NCBI RefSeq assembly: GCF_901472535.1
Contig: NZ_LR590470.1
Span: 4,588,001-4,652,000 of the forward strand
Origin: Sphingobacterium daejeonense
Lineage (GTDB): Bacteria > Bacteroidota > Bacteroidia > Sphingobacteriales > Sphingobacteriaceae
Reading direction: 5' to 3'
Length of the DNA: 64,000 bases
Positions 37,996 to 46,175 of this stretch are shown here, piece after piece; the first letter of the stretch is position 1; the number at the start of each line of letters is the position of its first letter. Under the pieces are notes generated by a model, which was given only the letters and a program-made list of their open reading frames with translations, did not search any database and was not told where the DNA came from. A program made the position numbers and the translations under genes.

Positions 37996-38801
37996 GGCTT
38001 TCCCCCCAAGGCACGCAGGGGCCGTGCAGTGGCCTTCCTATGGCTCGCCAGGAGAGATGGCCATTTACTCTATGCGACCCTTTGTCCAGACAGCGGACTC
38101 AGGATTTACGGATAATTCCTGGTAATTTGAAGTCACGGAAAGTTTCCAGGCCGGTAGACCTGTATTCATCCCAAACCATACAACATGCAGACAGTCAGAT
38201 GTGAGGACGAGCAGATCGGCCTTTTAGTAAGGATCCAATAACAGTGATGTTCGCAGCGCAACCGCACGCTTTAGGGCGCGACATTTCGGAATCCGTATAT
38301 CCAGGGAGAGGACAATGAAATTGGGCGAAAAAAATGTACTTTTCCCGCATTGCCGCAAGAAAGGCCACACTTCCTTCACTATAATATAGCAAGGGACCGA
38401 TAGGATAATGGAGAGCCACTCTCTCATAACAAGCAACTGATCTGGTAATCTTTCCGGACGGTACAAAATAAATTTCCAAAACCTTCGAACCTCCAGTTTT
38501 AACGTTTTCCGATTCGCAGGTCCGTTTCAACGGGTGGAAGCGTGCGCATCCAAGCTCCAACTAGGACGGTTCGCTCCGTGATGCCTCCGTGCGGTATGGC
38601 AGCCACAGACCGGCCTGTCACTTTTAGAAAAATAGGTGCCTTTCCGCAACGTGGCTCAATTTCCAGGATTTTGTCACGGTTTTTGCTACTCCTAACGTAT
38701 CTTACGGGGCGGAATGAATCCAATCCCCTACCCTATGTCCCCTACTGAAGAAAAATCGGATATTAAAGGGGCCAGGGCAGTTAAAGAAAAAATTTGAGCC
38801 T
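37996..38801. other. higher-GC stretch without a supported gene
   Basis: Several overlapping open frames of 68-121 codons occur on both strands (for example minus 38195-38560, plus 38542-38748). They contradict one another, and none shows a motif, signal peptide or start context. I treat them as chance frames in degenerate DNA. Confidence 0.3.
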
Positions 38802-39225
38802 ATGAGCGAGCAGGGACATGTAATTTTATATTTTCTGGCCATTGGGTTTGGGGTCATTTCCATATATTATCTGGCAAGGACGCTTTCTGACTGTCTCCAA
38901 CAGAGAGGGTTTGGGCCGTTCCTTCCGGTTTTCCAAATTACAGCGATACAACTTCATCACCATATATTCCTTTTCTCTCGTTCTGTGGCGCGATATGGAT
39001 GTGGTTCATAGAAAAATATTTTTTTTCTGGATTTTGCCTTACATTCTATCTGATGACGTTGATCCTCCCTCTGATACCTGCATACATCCACAAGGTGTTG
39101 GCCCGGGATTAATTTACAGCATCATTGCTCTGCTTAAAGCGGTGAGTGTGCCGTTTCGGGCATTTGGCGATCGTGAATTCGTGATGAGAGAGTTCACGGC
39201 CATGAGCATATTCCTGGCATACTGA
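38802..39225 (+). pseudogene. multi-pass membrane protein remnant, frameshifted
   Basis: The frame from 38802 reads MSEQGHVILYFLAIGFGVIS, YYLARTLSDCL; about 38905 the reading passes to another frame with SKLQRYNFITIYSFSLVLW, RDMDVVHRKIFFFWILPYIL, then more breaks, ending FTAMSIFLAY at 39225. Three hydrophobic helices are visible. Family not recognised; the setting suggests a mobile-element or plasmid-type membrane protein. Confidence 0.4.
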
Positions 39226-39349
39226 AAAGACCAGGGAAATCTCCAACAGCACTGTTAAACTGCTTTTGGAAAACATTTTGCCTCATAAATAAATAACCAA
39301 AAAAATATCTGGGTCGCTTGTATAAAATTCATAGGGATGGTATATTGTA

Positions 39350-39610
39350 TTAATCAGGTATTCCTAGGAAAATATAAATCTTCCCTCTATTAGTCCTATC
39401 CAAGATGAAAACTTTCGAAAAAGACACATTATCAATCCGGCTAACCGACAAAGTTTCTTTGAAATGAGTCAGTAGCATGAAGTAATCATCCTTAAAGAAT
39501 TCGTTATCGCCGCCACGCAGACCGTCGCCAGCCGTACTCTTTCAAGGTGATTTTTCCATGCCCAAATGATTAAGCTTGCCTGCCCCTAGCCAGCATTCCG
39601 TCATATCCAT
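39350..39610 (-). pseudogene. unrecognised gene with one in-frame TGA
   Basis: ATG at 39610 to TAA at 39350 gives 86 codons with a single TGA at codon 23. The rest reads as real protein: STAGDGLRGGDNEFF, KDDYFMLLTHFKETLSVSRI, NVSFSKVFILDRTNRGKIYI, FLGIPD. Its start lies four bases after the stop of the HEPN-like frame, so the two were one transcript or one longer gene. Family unknown. Confidence 0.4.
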
Positions 39611-39613
39611 TTT

Positions 39614-39933
39614 CTAAAAAGAATTTATTTTTGCTCTATCACCTTCCAATGTATCTAAAGATTCATTTATTTTATCTAAATCAGCTTGATGGGATGATGG
39701 AATGCAGTCAGTGATAAATAAACAGAATAATACGCTTGAGGAAAATTCCAATGTAAAGATGATTTATATAATTCATAATCATCAATAAAACTAGTCATCA
39801 ATAAAGAGTATTCAGTACTCCACGAGTTCCATAACAATTTTTTTATTTTCTCTAGATCTAATTTCTGTTTGTATTTTAAATTGTTAAAATATTTAACTCT
39901 TTTTAAATTGTAAAGATCAGGGAAGCTATTCAT
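39614..39933 (-). pseudogene. HEPN-like helical protein, frameshifted
   Basis: ATG at 39933 reads MNSFPDLYNLKRVKYFNNLK, LDLEKIKKLLWNSWSTEYSL, SSLHWNFPQAYYSVYLSLTA, FHH. After a shift near 39690 it continues ADLDKINESLDTLEGDRAKI to TAG at 39614. The FPQAYYSVYLSLTAF segment resembles HEPN-domain cores, which occur in toxin and defence proteins, but the RxxxxH motif is not visible in what is left. Low certainty. Confidence 0.35.
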
Positions 39934-40111
39934 ATATAAGCTTAATGCATGAAATCTGTTGAAAATTATTTGAGAAGAAATCTATTTATCATTGTCTTTT
40001 TATTCATATTTTAATATTTGGTTGGATTCAAATATAAAGATTTGGACACGGTAATTTTCAAAGGGCTTTAAATGTAAAAAATGGAGTCCAATATCTTGCT
40101 CTCTTCAGAAA

Positions 40112-40133
40112 GTGAGACGAAAGTGAGACGAAA
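40112..40133. repeat. tandem 11-bp direct repeat
   Basis: GTGAGACGAAA occurs twice back to back (40112-40122 and 40123-40133), 160 bases from the tRNA. The 39934-40291 stretch otherwise holds AT-rich DNA and the tRNA terminator, with no supported gene. Confidence 0.6.
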
Positions 40134-40255
40134 ACAATCATTTTTACTTCATTTTCCTTACTTTTATAAAAGGAAATATTAATAGAGTTTTTTAATCCTC
40201 GTTTTTACAAAACTTGAAAAAACAAGCATAAAGCGCACTTCAGAGTCACAAAAAC

Positions 40256-40287
40256 AAAAAACCATCCCTAATTTCTAGAGATGGTTT
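40256..40287 (-). terminator. terminator of tRNA-Lys
   Basis: On the minus strand AAACCATC (87-80) pairs with GATGGTTT (66-59) followed by a T run, just after the tRNA 3' end. Confidence 0.65.
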
Positions 40288-40291
40288 ACAG

Positions 40292-40364
40292 TGACCCCGC
40301 TGAGGCTCGAACTCAGGACCCACAGATTAAGAGTCTGTTGCTCTACCAACTGAGCTACGAAGTC
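40292..40364 (-). tRNA. tRNA-Lys (anticodon CTT)
   Basis: The minus strand folds as a 73-base tRNA: acceptor GACTTCG/CGGGGTC with two G-T pairs, D arm GCTCAGTTGGTAGAGC, anticodon arm ACAGA-CTCTTAA-TCTGT with anticodon CTT, T arm CTGAG-TTCGAGC-CTCAG, discriminator A. CCA is not encoded. It marks the right edge of the accessory region, and its 3' end is similar to a sequence beside the decayed integrase at 22.9 kb. Confidence 0.93.
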
Positions 40365-40558
40365 GTTTGATTAATCAAAGGTACAAGACATCCCAAACAA
40401 TTCAAATATTTGCCATACCTTTTTTAATTCCCCAATCCTTCCGTTACGAAACTCAAAAATACCCACTAATAGGTATATATAACCTCTTTTATCAAGGCTA
40501 GATTTGTTTTTATATGCTACTACAGCATTTAAGTATTTGGATTCCAAACTAATTAGCT

Positions 40559-42828
40559 ATGTATAAATTCAAATTTACTATCTCGGCCGCCCTGGTTCTA
40601 GCTCTGTTTCTCTTTACTACCTGTACTAAGAAAGGGTTAGGTGATGATCCCGACGGGCCTGACGGACCCAACGAACCTGACAAACCAAATTCAAAGAATG
40701 AGGTTACCATAAGCAAATCAAGTGGCCTACCGGGCGAAGCTATAGAACTAAAATTCGACTTCAAACTTGAAAAAGAACGCTATCCAATAAAGTTCGGAAC
40801 CGAATCAATTGAAGTAATCTGCCTGGTAGATAGCACAGGTGTTCTATATATCCCACCCGTTGCTCCCAAGGAGTATTTCATCGATCTTCAGCAGGTAAAA
40901 GCTAATCTACAAGTTCCATTTGAAGTCTCCCAATATTCATTCAGCACTTCTGAAAGTGTTCTTAAGCAGGAAATATATGGATTGACAGGAGGATTGTTTT
41001 CTGACCAAACGAGGTTCAAAAGTATGCAGCAAAAGTTTGAAGAGGGCCTTCAGAAAATTGAATCAAGAAGACCGAAACATATACTTGCATGTGTACAGAA
41101 ACTTAATCAAACAAACATTAAATGAACAAGAGTCTGCCAAGTTTTCAAAATTGGGTTTCAATGATATCGCAAAAATTGCAGTCCGCGAGAATTTAAACCT
41201 CCCGCTAATTGCGAAGGCTAACAACATGTCCTATTTGAAAGCTTCCAACACTATGCTGGAGGACGATTATGAAGCTCTCTTTATGAAACCTGCGGTAAAG
41301 TATTCACATATCATGAAGGGTATAGTAATCTGGGCATTGGGACATGTAATTGTAACTGAAGCAACCAGCATAGCAGGAAGAATTTGGGGTCCGGTTGCTG
41401 TAATTGCCGGAACCACAATTTCTATTGCAGGCGCAATAGTTATTATGGGACTGATAGACAACGCTATAGCAGCGGTCAAATTACTCTACAGCAATATCGC
41501 TATTGTATTTACTGAAGATTTCTTGGATACCAAAATGCAAGCAGATCGAAAGCACACTAAAGCTAGCACTAATCCTCCAGAACTAAAAATGGACTTTAAA
41601 GTCGGCAAGCCGCTCGAGTCGAATATCAAATTTAACTTCTACAGCTTTTCTATTTTGATGAAGGACAAAACTCAAAGCAGTATTTTGAACTCGATGTTGG
41701 AAATCTACGAACGTGTTTTGCCACCTTATACAAAAGTTTATTCATTAGGAGACAGAGTCTTGTCTTTCTTCCAGATTAAGGATGTTTTTTGTAAAACCGG
41801 AATCGCTTATTCCACAATCTTCCAATTCTGCTGAGCGAAATGTTAGATCTTCACAAATACGAATTGAAAACATCTCAAATACGAATACACAGATCAACCA
41901 TAAGGATGGTGCACAAGGAATCATTTTTGAAGCAACAGCGACAGGTATTTCGCAAAAAGTAGATTTTACTTTCGATATTGTTTTTGAACAGCCTTTGATT
42001 GGAATAATGGCAAAAAAACATATTAAAGCTACATATGACGGTGAAGTGAAATCGGAAGCACTCAAAGTCTATGGAGGTAATTTGCAGTTCGGAAAACCTG
42101 GGGTTGAACTAGACAATGAAATTTCAGCGAAACTAACCGATGTCCTGGGAAATCCTGCTCCTAACCATAAAATAAAATGGAAAATTGATGATGGAGGTGG
42201 CAGGCTTCAACGGGCAGAATCAACCACCGATGAAAATGGAATTGCAACCAATAAATGGACCTTGGGAACTACCAGCCAGCAACGTGTAGAAGCATCTTTC
42301 CTTACGAAAGATGGAACAGAAGCAAATGTCATCTTCAATGCTTTGTGGGACTTGAACGGAACATGGAACGCAAAATCAATTTATTTCACCGAAGACCATA
42401 AAAATTGGAAAGGGGATTGGCTAAAACAGGTGTTTGCAGATCAAAAGATAGAATATTTTACCATGATTGTTGAGAATAATAATACATACACATTCAAAGA
42501 CGCAGGTCTTGTTCGTGACCTTGATAATAACCCGAAAGTATTTGAGAAGATCACTCCTAGCTCAAGACTCATTATTGGCAGCGCTGAAGATAAAATACGG
42601 CTGAATTTTCAAGCGCTGGGGGGATCCGGACCAGCGATTTTAAAATATATCACTCCAAACAAAATTCAGATTAATTTTGATGCCCTCAAAGGCTTTGGAA
42701 CACGCTGGCATTACGATAGATCAACAACAATTCCATATTGGTGGACCGAAGAAATTATATTGGAGAAACAACCATTAAATCCGTCAAGAAAATCCAAATC
42801 AAACATAATCCATAGAATAGTAGTTTAA
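40559..42828 (+). pseudogene. large Ig-like (Big) surface lipoprotein, two frameshifts
   Basis: MYKFKFTISAALVLALFLFT then TCTKKG is a lipoprotein signal followed by a Pro/Asp-rich spacer. Three frames join into about 756 residues: a break between 41045 and 41095, and one extra T in the T6 run near 41788 (IKDVF to VKPESLIPQ). The middle (about 265-330) is unusually hydrophobic and Gly/Ile/Ala-rich (VIAGTTISIAGAIVIMGLID). Residues about 500-610 resemble a bacterial Ig-like domain (KLTDVLGNPAPNHKIKWKID, TTDENGIATNKWTLG). The last 110 residues are a beta-rich domain of the kind following it in other lipoproteins. Probably surface exposed; role unknown. Confidence 0.65.
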
Positions 42829-42832
42829 TGCT

Positions 42833-42864
42833 GGGCCTTTAATTAATTTTAAAGGCCCTTTTTT
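42833..42864 (+). terminator. intrinsic terminator
   Basis: GGGCCTTTAA pairs with TTAAAGGCCC around a short loop (42833-42858), followed by TTTTTT. It lies five bases after the Ig-like lipoprotein stop. Confidence 0.85.
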
Positions 42865-43007
42865 AATTCTTTATAGTCAAGCTTTTAGTTATTCATAACT
42901 AAAAATCTACAATTTTTAATTTCCTAATAAATCCAGTCTTCAATTGCGTAGTAATTACTCTATTTTTACTTCACTAACTTTAAAAACCAATTATCACCAC
43001 TATTCCA

Positions 43008-43911
43008 ATGAATATTTTCTATAAAGTTCTGAATAAAATCGACTGGAAACTCAATACTTCCAAGTCCAAAAAAGCAAGGGTCGACAATAACCTCAAAGTC
43101 TTAAATTTTGAAGAAAGCATCAACTATATCATCAATTCAAAATGTTCATTAGCAAGGTTTGGAGATAATGAGTTTACCTTAATGTTGAATGGTGAATTTC
43201 TTTGCCCAAGAAACAATTCCTTGCCTTATCAATCTGCCGATCCTCACCTAAAAAACAGACTTGTCAATATTTTAAAAGATACCGAGATTGAGAAATACAA
43301 TTTGAAATTAGCAGTACCCAGAACTTTAGTAGATATAGATCAAGAAAATCTAACAGAAGGTTCAATCGGTTTTTGGGAGAATTATCTAGGCGAACTGTTT
43401 TATAAGATCTCCAAATTCTTGAGTAAGGATTACCTCTACCTGAATTCCCAAATCAGCAGATTCTATTTAGACGACAGAAATAAAAAACCATCTACCATTG
43501 AAAACAGAGTCTCATTGTGGAAAAAAAGTGTGGGAGAATGAAGATTTGCTAATTATCGAAAGTAAGGGAAGCGGCTTAGGAAAAGACAAAACGATATATC
43601 AAAACTCTAAAAGCATTCAAAGGATCGAATGTCCAAACAGCAATACATACAACCATTATCAGGAAATATTTTCAGCAGCTAAGGAATTGGGACAAAACAA
43701 ACTCATCATACTTGCTTTGGGACCAACAGCTACAGTAATGGCTTATGATTTAGCCAAAGAAGGATTCAGAGCCTTAGACTTGGGCCATTTAGAACTAGAA
43801 AATTATTTCTACCAAACCCAAGCAACTGCAGAAACTGAAATCAATGGAATTAAAATTGGCCAAGTTGAAACCATCCAAAATGACCCCCTAACCACAATGT
43901 CATTAAGTTAA
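43008..43911 (+). pseudogene. GT-D-type glycosyltransferase (DUF1792), frameshifted and interrupted by mobile elements
   Basis: The first frame carries CSLARFGDNEFTLMLNGEF, the donor-binding RFGDxE signature of GT-D fold enzymes, and stops at 43541 because of one extra A in the A7 run near 43520. The corrected frame continues WENEDLLIIESKGSGLGKD and ILALGPTATVMAYDLAKEGF, ALDLGHLELEN, both GT-D motifs. At 43895 a mobile element interrupts the codons for NDPLTT. Joining 43894 to 45543 continues the same frame as SINTVNNHNIILKTSPID to TAA at 45601, so the original protein was about 315 residues. It would add a sugar to a surface glycan. Confidence 0.82.
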
Positions 43912-43950
43912 GAACAAAAAAAGCCCATGCACGCCATAAACCCCATCGGG

Positions 43951-45393
43951 CAATGTCATTAAGTTAAGAAAAAAAGAAGGCCATAAATCACGTAAATGTT
44001 TAATTTTGAATTCACTACTAAACAAATCTAAACAACCGCGTTTATGGCCGATGTAAAAATAGCACTTAAAATCGTTTCAGACCTAAAAAATTTTATTTCT
44101 ATCTGTTTAACAGATCCTCTGCTGCTCAATCTTTTCAGGAATTCCAAAACCCATTTCACCCGGGACCGGAAGCTCAATTTCGAGAGATTGGTCTTGCTGA
44201 TCGCCAAGATGTGCAAGCGGACCCTCTCTGTCGAACTGGAAGGTTTCTTTGGTGAGCTGGGCAAGAAGATCAGTTGCTCGGTGAGTGCCTTTTCCCAGCA
44301 GAGGAGCAAGCTGAGCCCCCTTTTCTTCCTGGTCTGGAACCGGGTGCTCTGCGAGAGCTTCCTGCGCCATGCACCGGGGGATACCAGGAGATGGATGGGC
44401 TATCGCCTGATCGCAGTTGACGGCTCCAACCTTGCCCTGGTGAACACGCCTTCCCTGCAGGCCAACTTTGGCGGCCAGAGCAACCAGAACTCGAGCTTTC
44501 GTGCAGGCAAAGACCTTCTATCACTACGATGTGCTGAACGACCTGGTGACCCATGCCTGCATAGCCCCATACCGGACCAGCGAGCTGACCCTGGCCTCCC
44601 ATTGGATCGAGGAACTGCCCGTGGACTCCATTGCCATCTATGACAGGTACTATTCAACGTTCAAGATGTTCGCGCTCCATAGCTGGCAGGAGAGCGAGCG
44701 CAAGTTCGTGATCAGGGCGAAGGATTCGCTAGAGTTTGTCAAGAGGTTCCTGAAGACGGGAAAGGTTTCCCAGGTCATCGAGCTTGCCCCAACCCAGGCC
44801 TCCATCAGCGGCCTGCGCCAGAGCGGGTTCGCCACGGACAGCTCAACAAGGATCCGCATACGCTTGGTCAGGGTAGAACTGCAGTCGACCACGGAGGTGA
44901 TCGCGACCAACCTATGGCAGGAAGAGGGGTTTGAGAACGATATGTTCGGGGACCTGTACTTCAGGCGCTGGGGAGTGGAGACGAACATCTCCAAACTGAA
45001 GAATACCATGCAGATGGAATCCTTCAGCGGGCTGACGGTGGAATCCGTCGAGCAGGATTTCTATGCAACGGTGATGATGTCAAACCTGCATTCGATACTG
45101 ATCAGGGATGCCCAGGTCCAGCTCGACCGCGATACGTCCACGAAAAAGTACCCCAAAAGGTCAACGGGAACAAATCCTTCGGAAAATTAAAGGAAAACCT
45201 GATAGCCATCTTTTTCAAAAACAGGGAAAGGGAAATCCTCAGGGAGCTCACGGCCTATTTCCTCAAGGACACATTGCCCATTCGAAAGGGAAGATCATTC
45301 CCAAGGCAGCTTAAGACCTCGAATAAAAAGTGCAAGCACAGGACCTACACAAACTACAACCGGCATGATAAAATCCTTAACTTAATGACATTG
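43951..45393 (+). mobile_element. IS4-family insertion sequence, 1443 bp
   Basis: Perfect 18-bp terminal inverted repeats, CAATGTCATTAAGTTAAG at 43951 and its complement ending at 45393, are flanked by the 8-bp direct duplication CCATCGGG (43943-43950 and 45394-45401). Between them lies one transposase gene with the IS4 YREK signature. GC content is visibly higher than in the neighbouring genes, a sign of foreign origin. Confidence 0.9.
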
Positions 45394-45450
45394 CCATCGG
45401 GGTTAAATGCCGTAGGCATGAAATCTCTCTTAAATGCCGTAGGCATGTAA
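44044..45450 (+). pseudogene. IS4-family DDE transposase, frameshifted
   Basis: MADVKIALKIVSDLKNF starts the protein. Frame 1 runs to NFGGQSNQNSSF; one extra T near 44500 is needed to continue VQAKTFYHYDVLNDLVTHA. DDE residues lie in LIAVDGSNLAL, AIYDRYYSTF and the YREK box YFRRWGVETNISKLK (Y-x2-R-x3-E-x6-K intact). A second shift near 45130 continues EKVPQKVNGNKSFGKLKENL, IAIFFKNREREILREL. In that frame no stop occurs before the inverted repeat: reading passes the IS end and stops at TAA 45448-45450 in the surrounding element. Two shifts make it inactive as read here. Confidence 0.8.
45403..45447. repeat. two copies of an 18-bp palindromic repeat, 27-base period
   Basis: TTAAATGCCGTAGGCATG occurs at 45403-45420 and 45430-45447; its core ATGCC-GTA-GGCAT is a perfect hairpin. 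A degenerate third copy (CAACGCCATAGGTGTGACATG) begins near 45481. The repeats belong to the MITE-like element, not to the IS. Confidence 0.8.
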
Positions 45451-45542
45451 TATCTATAGCATTAATATTGCCTCAATATCCAACGCCATAGGTGTGACAT
45501 GTTTGTTTAACCCTATTAACTTAATGACAATGCCCCTAACCA

Positions 45543-45601
45543 CTTCAATCAATACAGTTAACAATCATAATATAATCTTAAAAACCTCTCCTATTGATTA
45601 A
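45543..45601 (+). pseudogene. displaced 3' end of the GT-D glycosyltransferase gene
   Basis: Reading on from the left target-site copy, CTTCAATC... continues the interrupted frame as SINTVNNHNIILKTSPID and TAA at 45599-45601. This is the gene's original C-terminus, cut off by the element. Confidence 0.75.
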
Positions 45602-45642
45602 TCCGATACGGTTTTACGTATATATTTACTTTCCGTTAACAT

Positions 45643-45650
45643 TAATTTTG
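45643..45650 (+). promoter_or_regulatory. -7 box ahead of the second glycosyltransferase
   Basis: TAATTTTG matches TAnnTTTG, 38 bases before the ATG at 45689; the -33 region reads TTTTA near 45612-45616 and is a weak fit. Confidence 0.4.
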
Positions 45651-45688
45651 CGAGGTTAATATTTAACCAGCAAGATTTTACCAAACGG

Positions 45689-46087
45689 ATGATTTCCATT
45701 ATTATTTCCTCTCACAACCAATTATATTTTGACCAATTAAGGAAAAATATAGAACCCAGTATTGGCGTTCCATATGAACTAATACAAATATGGAATCCAG
45801 GCACCTATAGCATAAATGAAGCATACCAGAAAGGCCTAGAACAATCTCAATACGATAACCTTCTGTACATACATAAGGATATCGAATTCTTAGATCAAAA
45901 TTGGGGTATTGAACTATTGAAGTTTTTAAAAATTGAGAATTTGGGATTAGTGGGTCTTGCTGGCAGCAATTATTATCCTATTCCTCCTACAGATTGGTTT
46001 GTTTCGTTTAAACATAGTTTTATCAATAGATCATTCAATATTACCGAAGTGAGCATCTTAAAAGTACAACAGAAAAAATTAAAATGA
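45689..46087 (+). pseudogene. StrF/GT2-like glycosyltransferase, 3' truncated
   Basis: MISIIISSHNQLYFDQLRKN, IGVPYELIQIWNPGTYSINE, AYQKGLEQSQYDNLLYIHKD is the N-terminal half of the StrF-like GT2 group (VIISSHN start, HKD metal-binding region). The frame stops at 46087; shifted readings HLKSTTEKIK and NELVSSQVICEVKVFAKK run a little further before the terminator. Intact relatives are over 220 residues against 132 here, so the acceptor half is missing. Confidence 0.7.
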
Positions 46088-46130
46088 ATTGGTTTCTTCT
46101 CAAGTTATTTGTGAAGTAAAAGTATTCGCC

Positions 46131-46160
46131 AAAAAAAAAGCCCCTTCCCAGGGGCTTTTG
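46131..46160. terminator. bidirectional intrinsic terminator
   Basis: AAAAGCCCC (46136-46144) pairs with GGGGCTTTT (46151-46159) around TTCCCA, with A9 on the left and TTTTG on the right. It serves the convergent glycosyltransferase remnant and phosphatase gene. Confidence 0.8.
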
Positions 46161-46175
46161 CATCAAATTCCCAAT

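Larger units (their letters stand above)
43895..45532. mobile_element. non-autonomous (MITE-like) element, about 187 bp before the nested IS
   Basis: Outer ends are CAATGTCATTAAGTTAA (43895) and TTAACTTAATGACAATG (to 45532), inverted with one mismatch. They are flanked by the 10-bp target duplication CCCCTAACCA (43885-43894 and 45533-45542), and removing the element restores the glycosyltransferase frame. Its own body is 43895-43950 plus 45394-45532, without coding capacity, and includes palindromic repeats. Its ends match those of the IS4-type element inside it, so it was probably moved by that transposase family. Confidence 0.8.

Noticed and set aside
38195..38748. Several overlapping frames up to 121 codons on both strands
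   Set aside because: They contradict each other and none shows a recognisable domain, signal or start; probably chance frames in higher-GC DNA.
44480..44520. Programmed frameshift in the transposase
   Set aside because: IS4-family transposases are normally single-frame, there is no strong slippery site or stimulatory hairpin, and the same kind of shift is scattered over unrelated genes nearby.
44107..44657. Minus-strand frames across the transposase
   Set aside because: They are shadows of the GC-rich transposase gene, which has the intact YREK box on the plus strand.
45403..45500. Repeats as a CRISPR array
   Set aside because: Only two exact copies with a 9-base gap, no unique spacers of CRISPR length and no cas genes; they belong to the MITE-like element.
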